Source: Gemmatimonadaceae bacterium | GTDB taxonomy: Bacteria > Gemmatimonadota > Gemmatimonadetes > Gemmatimonadales > Gemmatimonadaceae | Direction of reading: 5' to 3' | Assembly (NCBI GenBank): GCA_036003045.1 | Contig: DASYSS010000015.1 | Span: forward strand, 1-64,000 | Length of the DNA stretch: 64,000 nucleotides | Shown here: piece by piece, positions 1-7,891 of the stretch | How positions within the stretch are numbered: position 1 is the stretch's first letter | Layout of the letters: every line of letters starts with the position of its first letter | The notes under the pieces: model-generated | Databases searched by the model: none | What the model was told of the DNA's origin: nothing | The model's input: only the letters and a program-made list of their open reading frames with translations | Made by a program: the position numbers and the translations under genes

Positions 1-120
1 GAGGATTCTGCGCGCGAGATGTCTATTCCCATCGAGCTGACGGTCGAAAAGCGCTACCCAGGAGCGTGGGATTTCACATGCACTCCTCTGGTAGGTCGCG
101 TATCGAAACCGGAACCATAG
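1..120 (+). CDS. C-terminal end of an unidentified protein (partial)
   Basis: An open frame enters from the left edge and ends at TAG 118-120, giving 39 residues that finish VGRVSKPEP. No start codon is needed inside the window, so this would be the tail of a longer gene. I do not recognise it. It lies left of the first tRNA-Leu fragment and so may belong to an integrated segment extending left of the window. The short length means it could also be a chance open frame. Confidence 0.35.
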   Translation, partial: EDSAREMSIPIELTVEKRYPGAWDFTCTPLVGRVSKPEP

Positions 121-229
121 GCGGCTCGGGGTTCCGGGCGCCGAGCGCCAATGCAGGGGATGTCGCGTCCGCGTTCTCTGTGACTGTATTGTGCCCGAAC
201 AGCAGGACAGGGCACACCACAACGAACAA

Positions 230-264
230 GAGGCCGTATCGTTAAGTCCCTGCGATATGGCCTC
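230..264. other. 12-bp hairpin upstream of the tRNA-Leu fragment
   Basis: Positions 230-241 (gaggccgtatcg) pair with 253-264 (cgatatggcctc), with one G-U wobble and an 11-base loop. No T-run follows on either side, so it is not a classical terminator. The rest of 121-305 shows no convincing gene. A weaker 6-bp hairpin lies at 191-196/210-215. Confidence 0.45.
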
Positions 265-305
265 GTGTCGTCTGCTGCTGTACGTTGTTTCTACCCTGGG
301 AATGG

Positions 306-358
306 ACTCAAAATCCCCCGGCCTTCGGGCCTTGCGGGTTCGAGTCCCGCCTTGGGCA
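306..358 (+). pseudogene. 3' fragment of a tRNA-Leu(CAA) gene, copy 1
   Basis: The segment holds a leucine-type anticodon loop (ctcaaaa, anticodon CAA), a long variable arm with a cggccttcgggcc hairpin, a perfect T-arm (gcggg/cccgc around ttcgagt) and the 3' acceptor strand cttgggc plus discriminator A. The matching 5' half (acceptor GCCCAAG, D-arm) is absent from the sequence before it, so it cannot be a working tRNA. Fragments of this kind are typically left by integrases that use the 3' half of a tRNA gene as attachment site. A near copy lies at 4001-4052. Confidence 0.75.
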
Positions 359-391
359 TGTGGTACCATCCAACAGGTGAAAAGCGAAGAC

Positions 392-414
392 GGCGAGCCC
401 TGGCGCGGCTCGCC
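392..414 (+). terminator. Hairpin terminator after tRNA-Leu fragment 1
   Basis: Perfect 8-bp stem ggcgagcc (392-399) / ggctcgcc (407-414) with a 7-base loop, followed by ttgttcgtc. On the minus strand it is followed by a short T-rich stretch, so it may act both ways. It looks like a tRNA terminator retained downstream of the fragment. Confidence 0.55.
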
Positions 415-456
415 TTGTTCGTCACGGACATATCCTTTGGCCAATGTATAGTCGGG

Positions 457-478
457 CGTCGGCGGGCCCGCGCCGACG
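457..478 (-). terminator. Hairpin downstream of the HD-GYP gene
   Basis: Perfect 8-bp stem cgtcggcg (457-464) / cgccgacg (471-478) with a 6-base loop, 10 bases after the stop of the minus-strand HD-GYP gene. It lacks a clear T-tract, so its role as terminator is inferred from position. Confidence 0.4.
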
Positions 479-487
479 AACGCGGGC

Positions 488-1648
488 CTAGACCCTTGGC
501 CCTCGCTGCACTCGGTGCTCCAGCCGACGCATCATCCCCACGAAGGTTGCGGCGATCGCGGGCTCGAAATCGACGCCGGCGCGCTTCTCGACGAAATCCA
601 GCACCCGGTCGGCCTCCCACGCGTCCCGGTAGGGACGGTTAGTGCGCAGCGCGTCGTAGACGTCGCATACGTGGACCAGCATGCTCCCCTGGTGGCAGTC
701 GCGGTGATAGTGGCAGCCCGGGTACCCAGAGCCGTCGAGCATGATGTGGTGCTCGTACGCCACCGCCGCGGCCAGATCCAACGCGTGGTCGCTCGTGATG
801 ATGATGCGTGCGCCGTCGACGGTGTGGCGCTGCATCACGCAACGCTCTTCGTCGCTGAGCTTGCCCGGCTTGTTCAATATCTCTAATGGCACTCGCACCT
901 TGCCGAGGTCGTGCAGCAGTCCGGCCACGCCGAAGGCGCGCACCTCGCGCGCCGACAGCTCGAGTGACTCGGCGAGCGCCATCGTCAGCACCGCCACGTT
1001 GAGCGAGTGCGTCGTCGTGTACTCGTCGAACTGCCGCATCTCGAGCAGCGGCAGCAGCATCTCGCTCTCGGTGTGCATTGCCAGCGACAGCGACCGCACC
1101 ACCGTCTCGGCCTCGGCGAGCGGCAGCCTCCCGCGCTCGCCAACCTCCTCGTGCATCCACTCGATCGCGGCCGCCTCCTCGTGCAGGGTGACGATCGTCG
1201 CCAGCGCGTCGAACGCCCCCGCGGACGCCCGCACCTCGCGCGCTTCACCCCGCACGCCGATCGGCCCGAACTTGATCGTCGTCCTCCGCGTCGTCCGCAA
1301 CTCTGACGTGTCGATCGCCGTCAGGGCGAGCCGTGCCAGCACCTCCTCCAGGAACTCCACGTAATCGTCGCGCGTGACTTCCGGCTCGAACTCCAGCCGC
1401 TGCACGCCCGCGTTGCCGAGCCGCGCCGCCCACTCCCAATCACGCAACTCGCGCAGCGAAAACTGCCCGTAGATGACCTCCTCGCCGAGAAAGGTGAACT
1501 GCGGGCGCGCGTCCACGAGCTGCAGCTCGCGCAGCACGTCGAACGAACGATCGACAGCGCGCTCCCGCGCCGGATGCTTCTCCGCGTACAACGCCATCGT
1601 CGACAGCGATTGCACGAACGACGTGAGGAACCGAATGGGATCGCTCAT
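488..1648 (-). CDS. HD-GYP domain protein (probable cyclic-di-GMP phosphodiesterase) with shared N-terminal domain
   Basis: 386 residues from ATG 1648, whose ATGA overlaps the stop of the upstream HEAT-like gene; this start was preferred over an in-frame ATG at 1984 because the longer version is low-complexity Arg-rich shadow. Residues 6-110 resemble the N-terminal domain of the neighbour (conserved Tyr-x3-His-Pro at 21-26). The C-terminal half is HD-GYP: HDLGK (H246, D247), a His pair (300-301), DGSGYP (305-310) and YDALRTNRPYR. HD-GYP proteins hydrolyse cyclic-di-GMP, so turnover of that signal is likely but not shown. The GYP is followed by a Cys/His-rich stretch, GCHYHRDCH (311-319), where most family members have a hydrophobic/acidic linker. 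There are no membrane segments, so it is probably cytoplasmic. Confidence 0.85.
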   Translation of the reverse strand: MSDPIRFLTSFVQSLSTMALYAEKHPARERAVDRSFDVLRELQLVDARPQFTFLGEEVIYGQFSLRELRDWEWAARLGNAGVQRLEFEPEVTRDDYVEFLEEVLARLALTAIDTSELRTTRRTTIKFGPIGVRGEAREVRASAGAFDALATIVTLHEEAAAIEWMHEEVGERGRLPLAEAETVVRSLSLAMHTESEMLLPLLEMRQFDEYTTTHSLNVAVLTMALAESLELSAREVRAFGVAGLLHDLGKVRVPLEILNKPGKLSDEERCVMQRHTVDGARIIITSDHALDLAAAVAYEHHIMLDGSGYPGCHYHRDCHQGSMLVHVCDVYDALRTNRPYRDAWEADRVLDFVEKRAGVDFEPAIAATFVGMMRRLEHRVQRGPRV

Positions 1649-3906
1649 GCGGCGCTCGTCGCCGCGTTCGCCTGCCCGCGCGCCGCGGCTCGGTACTGGG
1701 CGTCGCGGCTCTTCGTCGCCAGCGCCACCACGCGCGCCGCCGCGGGATCGTTCCGCCATCCGGCGACGATCGCCGTCACGGCCTCCACCGTCTCCGGGGT
1801 CGCCGGTAGCAACGATAGCCGTCCGAACAGACGTGACGACTTCACCACGCGCGACACGAGCCAGGCCAGCGTGTCCGCCGTGCGCACTGTCGCGGCCGCG
1901 CGAGTGCCGAGCGCGCGGAGCGATGGCGCCAGATCCCCGCGGTCGAGGCGCGCGCGGATGAGCGCGGCGACGTGAGGCGGGCATCGCTCACACGCCGCCG
2001 TGAGCCCAAGGTAGGTGATGCGCCCATCGCCGTCGTCGACCGATGCGGCCAGCGCTTCGTCGCGCCCCGGCCCGCCGGCTCTGAGCAGCAGCTTGATCGC
2101 CTCGCGCCGCACCTGCGCGTCCTGCGCGGTGAGATAGCGGAGGAGATCGACGCCCTGCGGAAGAACGCCGCTCGGCACCAGGCGGCCGAGCAACGCGATG
2201 AGATCCCGCTGCACCACGGCGCCGCCGCTGCGACGATCCAGCTCGGACAGCCGCTTGGCCACGAGCGGCGGCGCCGCATCACCCAGCGCCGCGACGAGAT
2301 CGTAGACGTGCTCGCGCGAGCGCGCGTCGGCGACCGACGTTGCCACTCCGAGAATCGCCGGGATGGCCTTCACGCCCGCGCGTTCGACGATCCGCTCCGC
2401 CGTCGCGAAGTCGATCTTGTCCGCGGTGAGCAGGCGGCGCAGCCCATCGTGCCTGGCCATGTGGTGGACGACGGCGGCCGCGGCCGTCTGATCGGGCGCG
2501 TTGTCCACGAGATCGAGCACGAGGCCCGCACGACCGCCTCGCTCGAGCCGCTCCACTGCGCGCCAGAGCGTCGCGCCCACGGCGCCGATCTCCAGCGCCA
2601 TCTGCACAATGCGCTCGGGCTCGCAATCCGGGGCGAGGTCGGGGACCGACTCGCCGATCGAGGGCGCCGCGCTGCGCGACGCCTCCTCGAGCACAGCGCG
2701 GTAGTGGGCGGGATTCGGATCCGCGAGCGTCCACTCGCTCAGGATTCGCATGACCGTGTCGCGAAGACTGCGGTCCGCCATCGCGCGCCGCGCCGTTCCG
2801 CCGGACTCGGCGTGCTGCGCCAGCTTCGCGAGGAGACGGACCATCGAGTGCGACACCGTCTGCTTCTCCGTCGTCGCGGCCGCCTGCATCAGGAACACGA
2901 CGGCCGAGGCGCTCATCCCCCGCGTCGCCTCGAGCAGAAACCTGCGCCGCTGCGCGGCGTCGCCGCCCATGTCGAGCAGCCGCTCGAGTGTCTCCGGCTT
3001 GAGCGCGCCGAGCATCTTGGACATTCGCGCCTGGAGCGCCGCCGTCTCGAGCGACACGGCTCCAGAGCCCTGTCCGGCGCCAAATGCCGAGACCTGTGCG
3101 GTGGTCAGTTCCTCGGCGATTTGCAGCATGTAACCGACGATGACTTGATCGTACGCTCGTTCGTGCTCGTGCTCGTCGATCGCTTTGGCGACCGCCATCG
3201 GCTCGAGCGGTGTCCCGCCGTCCATCTCGCCGGCATGCACGGCCTCGGCCGCGAGGGCCGCGGTGGCGAGACCGACCCAGAGCTGCGCGCCGCGGCCGGC
3301 GGAGATCTGCCCTTCGACGGTGTCCGTCTTGTCGCTGTCAAGCAACTCGAGATGGTCGTAGGCGAGCGGAAATGCGTGGATGCGCTTCCAGCGCGTCGGC
3401 AGCGAGTCCGGGTCGAGCCCGATCGCGCCGCCGCTTCGCCCCGCGTCGACCGCGAGCGTCGCGAGAAAGTCGGCCAGCTCCGCGCGCTCCACGCCGCGCT
3501 CGAACTTGGCCGCGCCGAGGTGGTGGCGATGGAAGCGGTGCGCGAGCTCGTTGAGCAGCGGATGATTCGGATCGGTGGCGACACCCTCGATCACGAGTTG
3601 CCGGCGGGCGACGCCGATCGACAGCACCGCGCGTTCGGCGAGCAGCCCGAACAACGCGCGGGCGACGGTGTCGACCGCGCCATTGAGGAGCGGATGACCG
3701 GCGGGGTAGATCGCGTGCTTGTGCAGGGCGATCGCGAGCTCGACCAGAAAGTCGCCGAGCTCGCGCGGGAGGACCGCCGGCGCTCCGTGAGGCTCATTGA
3801 TGCCATGCCCGCGCCTCCCCGCCGGGAGCTGCGCGCCCGCGGGGGCGGTGGGATCGTCATCACCGGCGTCGGCAGCACCGGCGAGGTCTGCTCGGATGAG
3901 GGACAT
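1645..3906 (-). CDS. HEAT-like repeat protein with N-terminal domain shared with the HD-GYP neighbour
   Basis: 753 residues. After a low-complexity leader (1-48), residues about 52-152 form a domain resembling the start of the HD-GYP protein encoded next (IYPAGHP at 67-72, RRQLVIEG at 101-108). The remainder is Ala/Leu-rich helical sequence with repeated patterns such as DAQVRREAIKLLLRAGG, consistent with HEAT/armadillo-type repeats used for protein binding. No catalytic motif, signal peptide or membrane segment is visible. It is first in a two-gene minus-strand unit, coupled to the phosphodiesterase by a 4-base overlap. A scaffold or regulator of that enzyme is a reasonable inference; the true function is unknown. 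Confidence 0.75.
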   Translation of the reverse strand: MSLIRADLAGAADAGDDDPTAPAGAQLPAGRRGHGINEPHGAPAVLPRELGDFLVELAIALHKHAIYPAGHPLLNGAVDTVARALFGLLAERAVLSIGVARRQLVIEGVATDPNHPLLNELAHRFHRHHLGAAKFERGVERAELADFLATLAVDAGRSGGAIGLDPDSLPTRWKRIHAFPLAYDHLELLDSDKTDTVEGQISAGRGAQLWVGLATAALAAEAVHAGEMDGGTPLEPMAVAKAIDEHEHERAYDQVIVGYMLQIAEELTTAQVSAFGAGQGSGAVSLETAALQARMSKMLGALKPETLERLLDMGGDAAQRRRFLLEATRGMSASAVVFLMQAAATTEKQTVSHSMVRLLAKLAQHAESGGTARRAMADRSLRDTVMRILSEWTLADPNPAHYRAVLEEASRSAAPSIGESVPDLAPDCEPERIVQMALEIGAVGATLWRAVERLERGGRAGLVLDLVDNAPDQTAAAAVVHHMARHDGLRRLLTADKIDFATAERIVERAGVKAIPAILGVATSVADARSREHVYDLVAALGDAAPPLVAKRLSELDRRSGGAVVQRDLIALLGRLVPSGVLPQGVDLLRYLTAQDAQVRREAIKLLLRAGGPGRDEALAASVDDGDGRITYLGLTAACERCPPHVAALIRARLDRGDLAPSLRALGTRAAATVRTADTLAWLVSRVVKSSRLFGRLSLLPATPETVEAVTAIVAGWRNDPAAARVVALATKSRDAQYRAAARGQANAATSAA

Positions 3907-4000
3907 GAGCCCCGCGTCGGGTCGGTACCCAATTCTGACGACCGAATCCCTTCATTAGCACGTCGCAAGCGCGTACCGCCTGCGAGAGCCGCCAAATTCA

Positions 4001-4052
4001 ACTCAAAATCCCCGGCCTTCGGGCCCTGAGGGTTCGAGTCCCGCCTTGGGCA
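4001..4052 (+). pseudogene. 3' fragment of a tRNA-Leu(CAA) gene, copy 2
   Basis: Matches 306-358 except for one C fewer in the variable arm and two substitutions before the T-arm (50 of 53 positions identical by eye). One substitution breaks a T-stem pair (gaggg/cccgc). No 5' half precedes it. Both fragments have the same orientation and bracket the HEAT-like/HD-GYP gene pair. Confidence 0.75.
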
Positions 4053-4102
4053 TTGCAGACACGACGTTATCGTTCACGAGATTCTGCGCCGAGGAATCCC
4101 GC

Positions 4103-5047
4103 ATGGACGTTACGATCGCCATTTGTACCTGGAATCAAGCCGGATTGCTCGATCGTACGCTGCGTCGTCTCGCGGAGCTCCGTGTCCCCGACGGACTGAC
4201 GTGGGAAGTCCTCGTCGTCGACAACAACTGCACCGACGACACACCCACGGTCGTTTCCCGGTACGCCGATCGGCTGCCGGTCACCCGGCTGCTCGAGCCG
4301 GTGCAGGGCCTCTCGAACGCGCGCAACTGCGCGCTCAAGCACGCCGCCGGCGACCTCCTGATCTACATCGACGACGACGTGCTCGTCGACGACGACTGGT
4401 TGGACGCGTACGCGGTGGCGATCGCGCGATGGCCGAACGCCGCCTATTTCGGCGGCGTCATCGTGCCGAAGTACGAGGGCGAGCTGCCGACATGGTTTCG
4501 CGGCCATCACCTGCTTTCGACCAACGTCGGCGAGGCGCACGATCTCGGCGCCACGGAGCGCCAGCTAGGTCCCGGGGAGTTTCCGTGGGGATGCAACATG
4601 GCGTTCCGCCGGACGGCGGTGCAGGGATTCACGTTCCGGCCGGAGCTCGGCCGAATCGGCGACGACCGTGCGGCGTGTGAGGACGAGGTCTTTTGCCAGG
4701 AGCTGGCCGACGCCGGAATGCACGGCGTGTGGCTTCCCGCCGCCACGATACAGCACATCGTCGGCCCGAAGAGACTCACCCTTCCGTTCGTCCGGCGGAG
4801 CTTCATCGGCCGCGGGGTGACCGACGTGCGCATGTCCGGGTGGGACACCGAGGGGGTATCACTCCTCTTCGGCGTTCCGCGCTGGATGCTCCTGCCGGCC
4901 GCGAAAGCTCACGCCAGGTATCTCTGGCAGCGTGCCACACGAAACCCGGCGTGGATCGACAGCTACATCGAGGCTGCGCGCTCGTGGGGTGCGCTGAGCG
5001 AATACCGCCGATACGCCCGCGAGCGACGGATCCAGCCTTTAACTTGA
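4103..5047 (+). CDS. Family 2 glycosyltransferase (GT-A fold)
   Basis: 314 residues. ATG 4103 has a gagg ribosome-binding site at 4091; an in-frame ATG at 4046 lies inside the tRNA fragment and was rejected. The N-terminus DVTIAICTWNQAGLLDRTL is the nucleotide-sugar-binding strand, VVDNNCTDDT follows, and IDDDVLVDDDW carries the metal-binding DxD. No membrane segment is evident, so it is probably a cytoplasmic or membrane-associated sugar transferase. Donor and acceptor cannot be told from sequence. It stands alone, with icd 63 bases downstream. Confidence 0.85.
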   Translation: MDVTIAICTWNQAGLLDRTLRRLAELRVPDGLTWEVLVVDNNCTDDTPTVVSRYADRLPVTRLLEPVQGLSNARNCALKHAAGDLLIYIDDDVLVDDDWLDAYAVAIARWPNAAYFGGVIVPKYEGELPTWFRGHHLLSTNVGEAHDLGATERQLGPGEFPWGCNMAFRRTAVQGFTFRPELGRIGDDRAACEDEVFCQELADAGMHGVWLPAATIQHIVGPKRLTLPFVRRSFIGRGVTDVRMSGWDTEGVSLLFGVPRWMLLPAAKAHARYLWQRATRNPAWIDSYIEAARSWGALSEYRRYARERRIQPLT

Positions 5048-5110
5048 AGCGATTTTCCGCGCCGCATAGCTTTCCGCGGCTCGGATCGATCCGCACTCAC
5101 TCAATCGTCA

Positions 5111-6358
5111 ATGGCGTCATACAAGCTCGCGACCGTTCCGTCGGCCGGCGAACGCATCACATACGAACGCGGCGTTCTCAGGGTCCCCGACAACCCGATC
5201 ATTCCGTACGTCGAGGGCGACGGGACGGGACCAGACATCTGGCGCGCGTCCGTGCGCGTGTTCGACGCGGCGGTCGAGAAGGCCTACGGCGGCCAGCGTC
5301 GCGTTTCCTGGATGGAAGTCTTCGCCGGCGAAAAGGCGTTCACCAGCTACAAGGACTGGCTCCCGCAGGAGACCGTGGACGCGATGCAGGACTTCCGCGT
5401 CTCGATCAAGGGGCCGCTGACGACGCCGGTCGGCGGCGGCATTCGCTCGCTGAACGTCACCCTGCGGCAGGTGCTCGACCTTTACGCCTGCATCCGTCCC
5501 GTGCGTTGGTTCGAGGGCGTCGGAAGCCCGATGAAAGATCCGGGGAAGCTCGACATCGTCGTGTTCCGCGAGAACATCGAAGACGTCTACGCCGGCATCG
5601 AGTGGAAGGCCGGATCTCCCGAGGCGGAAAAGCTCCGGAAGTTCATCGAGAGCGAGTTGAAGAAAGAGATCCGCCCAGAGTCGGCGATCGGCATCAAGCC
5701 GATGTCGGCGTTCGGCTCGAAACGTCTCGTCGAGATGGCGATCAACTACACGCTGCAGCGCAACCGCCCGTCCGTGACGCTGATGCACAAGGGCAACATC
5801 ATGAAGTTCACGGAAGGCGCGTTCCGCGATTGGGGCTACGAGGTGGCCCGCGACAAATTCGCCGGGCGTGTCGTGGCCGAAGCTGACCTCGCCAAAGGCG
5901 GCGCCAACGCCCGCGCCGACGCGGTCATCATCAAGGACCGCATCGCCGATTCGATGTTCCAGCAGCTGCTCCTGCGCCCCGATGAGTATTCCGTGATCGC
6001 GACCCCGAACCTGAACGGCGACTACGTCTCGGACGCCGCGGCGGCCCAGGTGGGCGGACTCGGCATCGCGCCGGGCGGCAACGTCGGCGACGGCGTCGCG
6101 GTGTTCGAGGCGACACACGGCACGGCGCCCAAGTACGCGAACCAGGACAAGATCAACCCGGGAAGCGTGGTGCTCTCGGGCGTGATGATGTTCGAATACT
6201 TGGGCTGGAACGAAGCGGCCGTGCTCATCACGCGCGGACTCGAAAACGCGATCAAGTCGAAGCGCGTGACCTACGACCTCGCGCGCCAGATGCCGGGATC
6301 GACCGAAGTGTCGACGACGGCGTTCGGCGATGAAATCATCAAAGGAATGACCGCGTGA
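5111..6358 (+). CDS. icd: Isocitrate dehydrogenase (NADP)
   Basis: 415 residues, the usual length of the E. coli-like dimeric enzyme. It converts isocitrate to 2-oxoglutarate and CO2 in the TCA cycle. Visible features are [11 protein letters not shown] at the N-terminus, the substrate-binding/phosphorylation-loop serine in [21 protein letters not shown], and [12 protein letters not shown]. The Lys-Tyr pair in the last motif is the NADP-specificity signature of the E. coli enzyme. No Shine-Dalgarno is obvious ahead of ATG 5111. Followed 46 bases later by pepA. Confidence 0.96.
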   Translation: MASYKLATVPSAGERITYERGVLRVPDNPIIPYVEGDGTGPDIWRASVRVFDAAVEKAYGGQRRVSWMEVFAGEKAFTSYKDWLPQETVDAMQDFRVSIKGPLTTPVGGGIRSLNVTLRQVLDLYACIRPVRWFEGVGSPMKDPGKLDIVVFRENIEDVYAGIEWKAGSPEAEKLRKFIESELKKEIRPESAIGIKPMSAFGSKRLVEMAINYTLQRNRPSVTLMHKGNIMKFTEGAFRDWGYEVARDKFAGRVVAEADLAKGGANARADAVIIKDRIADSMFQQLLLRPDEYSVIATPNLNGDYVSDAAAAQVGGLGIAPGGNVGDGVAVFEATHGTAPKYANQDKINPGSVVLSGVMMFEYLGWNEAAVLITRGLENAIKSKRVTYDLARQMPGSTEVSTTAFGDEIIKGMTA

Positions 6359-6404
6359 CGCCAAATCGGGCGCGAGCGCGAACCGACCTTCGCACGAACC
6401 GCGC

Positions 6405-7883
6405 ATGAAACCAATAGTCTCAGGCGCCGCCCCTGATTTTGGAACGCTCGACGTTCCACTCCTCGTCATCGCACTGCCGTCGTCGCCCTCGTTGGCAACG
6501 GAGCTCGGCGCCGTCGACGGCGCGACCAACGGCGCGCTTGGCCGCTCGATCGCACGTCGCGACTTTCGCGGCGGGCGAGACGAGACGCTGCACCTCGCGG
6601 GCGGCGAGCGCGGGATTCAGCGTGTTCTGCTCGTTGGGCTGGGCACAGCGACCGATCGCCCGGCGGCGCTTCGTCGCGCGGGCGCCATCGCGGCACGCCA
6701 GGCCACTCGACTCGGCGTCGGACGACTCGCGTTCTACGCGGGCGCGTTGAACGCGACTGAAGTCGAGGCGGCGGGTGTCGGGCTCGGCGTCGGCGCGTGG
6801 GATTTCAAAGAGATGAAGACCGCCCCCCCGGCCGACGAACAGCGCGCGCCGCTCGACGAGGCGGTGATCCTCGCCGCCGACGCGGACGCGCGCACGACGG
6901 GCGCGCGCGTCGCGACCGCCCTCGGTGAAGGGCTGGCACTCGCGCGCAAGCTCGGGATGCTGCCCGGCAACGTGTGCACGCCCGACTATCTCGCCGACAC
7001 CGCGCGCGACATCGCCAAGCGACTTGGCATGCAGACGACCGTGATGGGCCGAGCGGCGATGCAGGAAGCGAAGATGGGCTCCTTCCTCGCCGTCGCGCAG
7101 GGGACGACGCAGGAACCGCGGCTCATCATGCTCGAGTATCAGAAGGGGCCGAAGGGAGCGAAGCCGATCGTGCTCGTGGGAAAGGGTCTCTGCTTCGACT
7201 CGGGCGGCATCTCGATCAAGCCGGCGCAGGGCATGGAGTGGATGAAGTTCGACATGTGCGGCGCGGCCGGCGTGCTCGGAGCGATGGAAGCGATCGGCCG
7301 GTTGGAACTTCCCATCAACGTCGTGGGTCTCATTGGCTCGACGACCAACATGCCGTCGGGCGAGGCAATGAAGCCCGGCGACGTCGTGCAGGCATCGAAC
7401 GGCAAGTACATCGAGATCATCAACACCGACGCCGAAGGACGGCTCGTGCTCGCCGACGTGCTGGCGTTCGCGAAACGGATGTCGCCCGCGGCGGTGATCG
7501 ACGCGGCGACGCTGACCGGCGCCTGCGTGATCGCGCTCGGGCACACCGCGACGGGCGTGATGGGCAATCAAGAACCGTTGGTGCAGGAAGTGCTTGACGC
7601 GGCCAAGCGCGCCGGTGAACCCGGCTGGCCGCTGCCGCTGTGGGACGAATACAAGGATCTGATCAAGTCCGACGTGGCCGACATCAAGAATTCGGGCGGG
7701 CGTCCCGCGGGCACGATCACCGCCGCACTGTTCCTCAAAGAATTCGCCGACGACTATCCATGGGTGCATCTCGACATCGCCGGAACCGCGTACACCGAGT
7801 CGGATCTCGGCACGGTGCCGCGCGGGCCGACGGGAGTGCCGGTGGGAACGTTCGTCGAGTTCGTACGAGGGCGCGCACGCTGA
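6405..7883 (+). CDS. pepA: Leucyl aminopeptidase (M17 family)
   Basis: 492 residues, normal for the family. M17 enzymes are hexameric two-metal aminopeptidases that release N-terminal residues from peptides in the cytoplasm. The N-terminal domain is variable. The catalytic domain shows GKGLCFDSGGISIKP, with metal- and substrate-binding Lys and Asp, and the hallmark NTDAEGRLVLADVL, with the metal-binding Asp/Glu and bicarbonate-site Arg. The outer-membrane protein gene begins about 8 bases after its stop. Confidence 0.95.
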   Translation: MKPIVSGAAPDFGTLDVPLLVIALPSSPSLATELGAVDGATNGALGRSIARRDFRGGRDETLHLAGGERGIQRVLLVGLGTATDRPAALRRAGAIAARQATRLGVGRLAFYAGALNATEVEAAGVGLGVGAWDFKEMKTAPPADEQRAPLDEAVILAADADARTTGARVATALGEGLALARKLGMLPGNVCTPDYLADTARDIAKRLGMQTTVMGRAAMQEAKMGSFLAVAQGTTQEPRLIMLEYQKGPKGAKPIVLVGKGLCFDSGGISIKPAQGMEWMKFDMCGAAGVLGAMEAIGRLELPINVVGLIGSTTNMPSGEAMKPGDVVQASNGKYIEIINTDAEGRLVLADVLAFAKRMSPAAVIDAATLTGACVIALGHTATGVMGNQEPLVQEVLDAAKRAGEPGWPLPLWDEYKDLIKSDVADIKNSGGRPAGTITAALFLKEFADDYPWVHLDIAGTAYTESDLGTVPRGPTGVPVGTFVEFVRGRAR

Positions 7884-7891
7884 GCCGTCTG

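Noticed and set aside
306-358. Complete tRNA-Leu gene
   Set aside because: No acceptor 5' strand GCCCAAG or D-arm within 120 bases upstream; only the 3' half exists, and the same holds at 4001-4052.
191-451. Plus-strand open frame of 86 codons across the tRNA fragment
   Set aside because: It runs through the tRNA-Leu fragment and the hairpins and has no protein-like pattern or ribosome-binding site.
359-4000. Integrase or recombinase within the tRNA-bounded segment
   Set aside because: Both genes there are fully explained as HEAT-like and HD-GYP proteins, and the remaining gaps are too short.
4046-4102. Extended start of the glycosyltransferase
   Set aside because: The upstream ATG lies inside the tRNA fragment; ATG 4103 has the ribosome-binding site and the family N-terminus.
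5117-6529. Antisense open frame of 470 codons opposite icd
   Set aside because: Arg/His/Asp-rich composition typical of the reverse strand of GC-rich genes; icd is certain.
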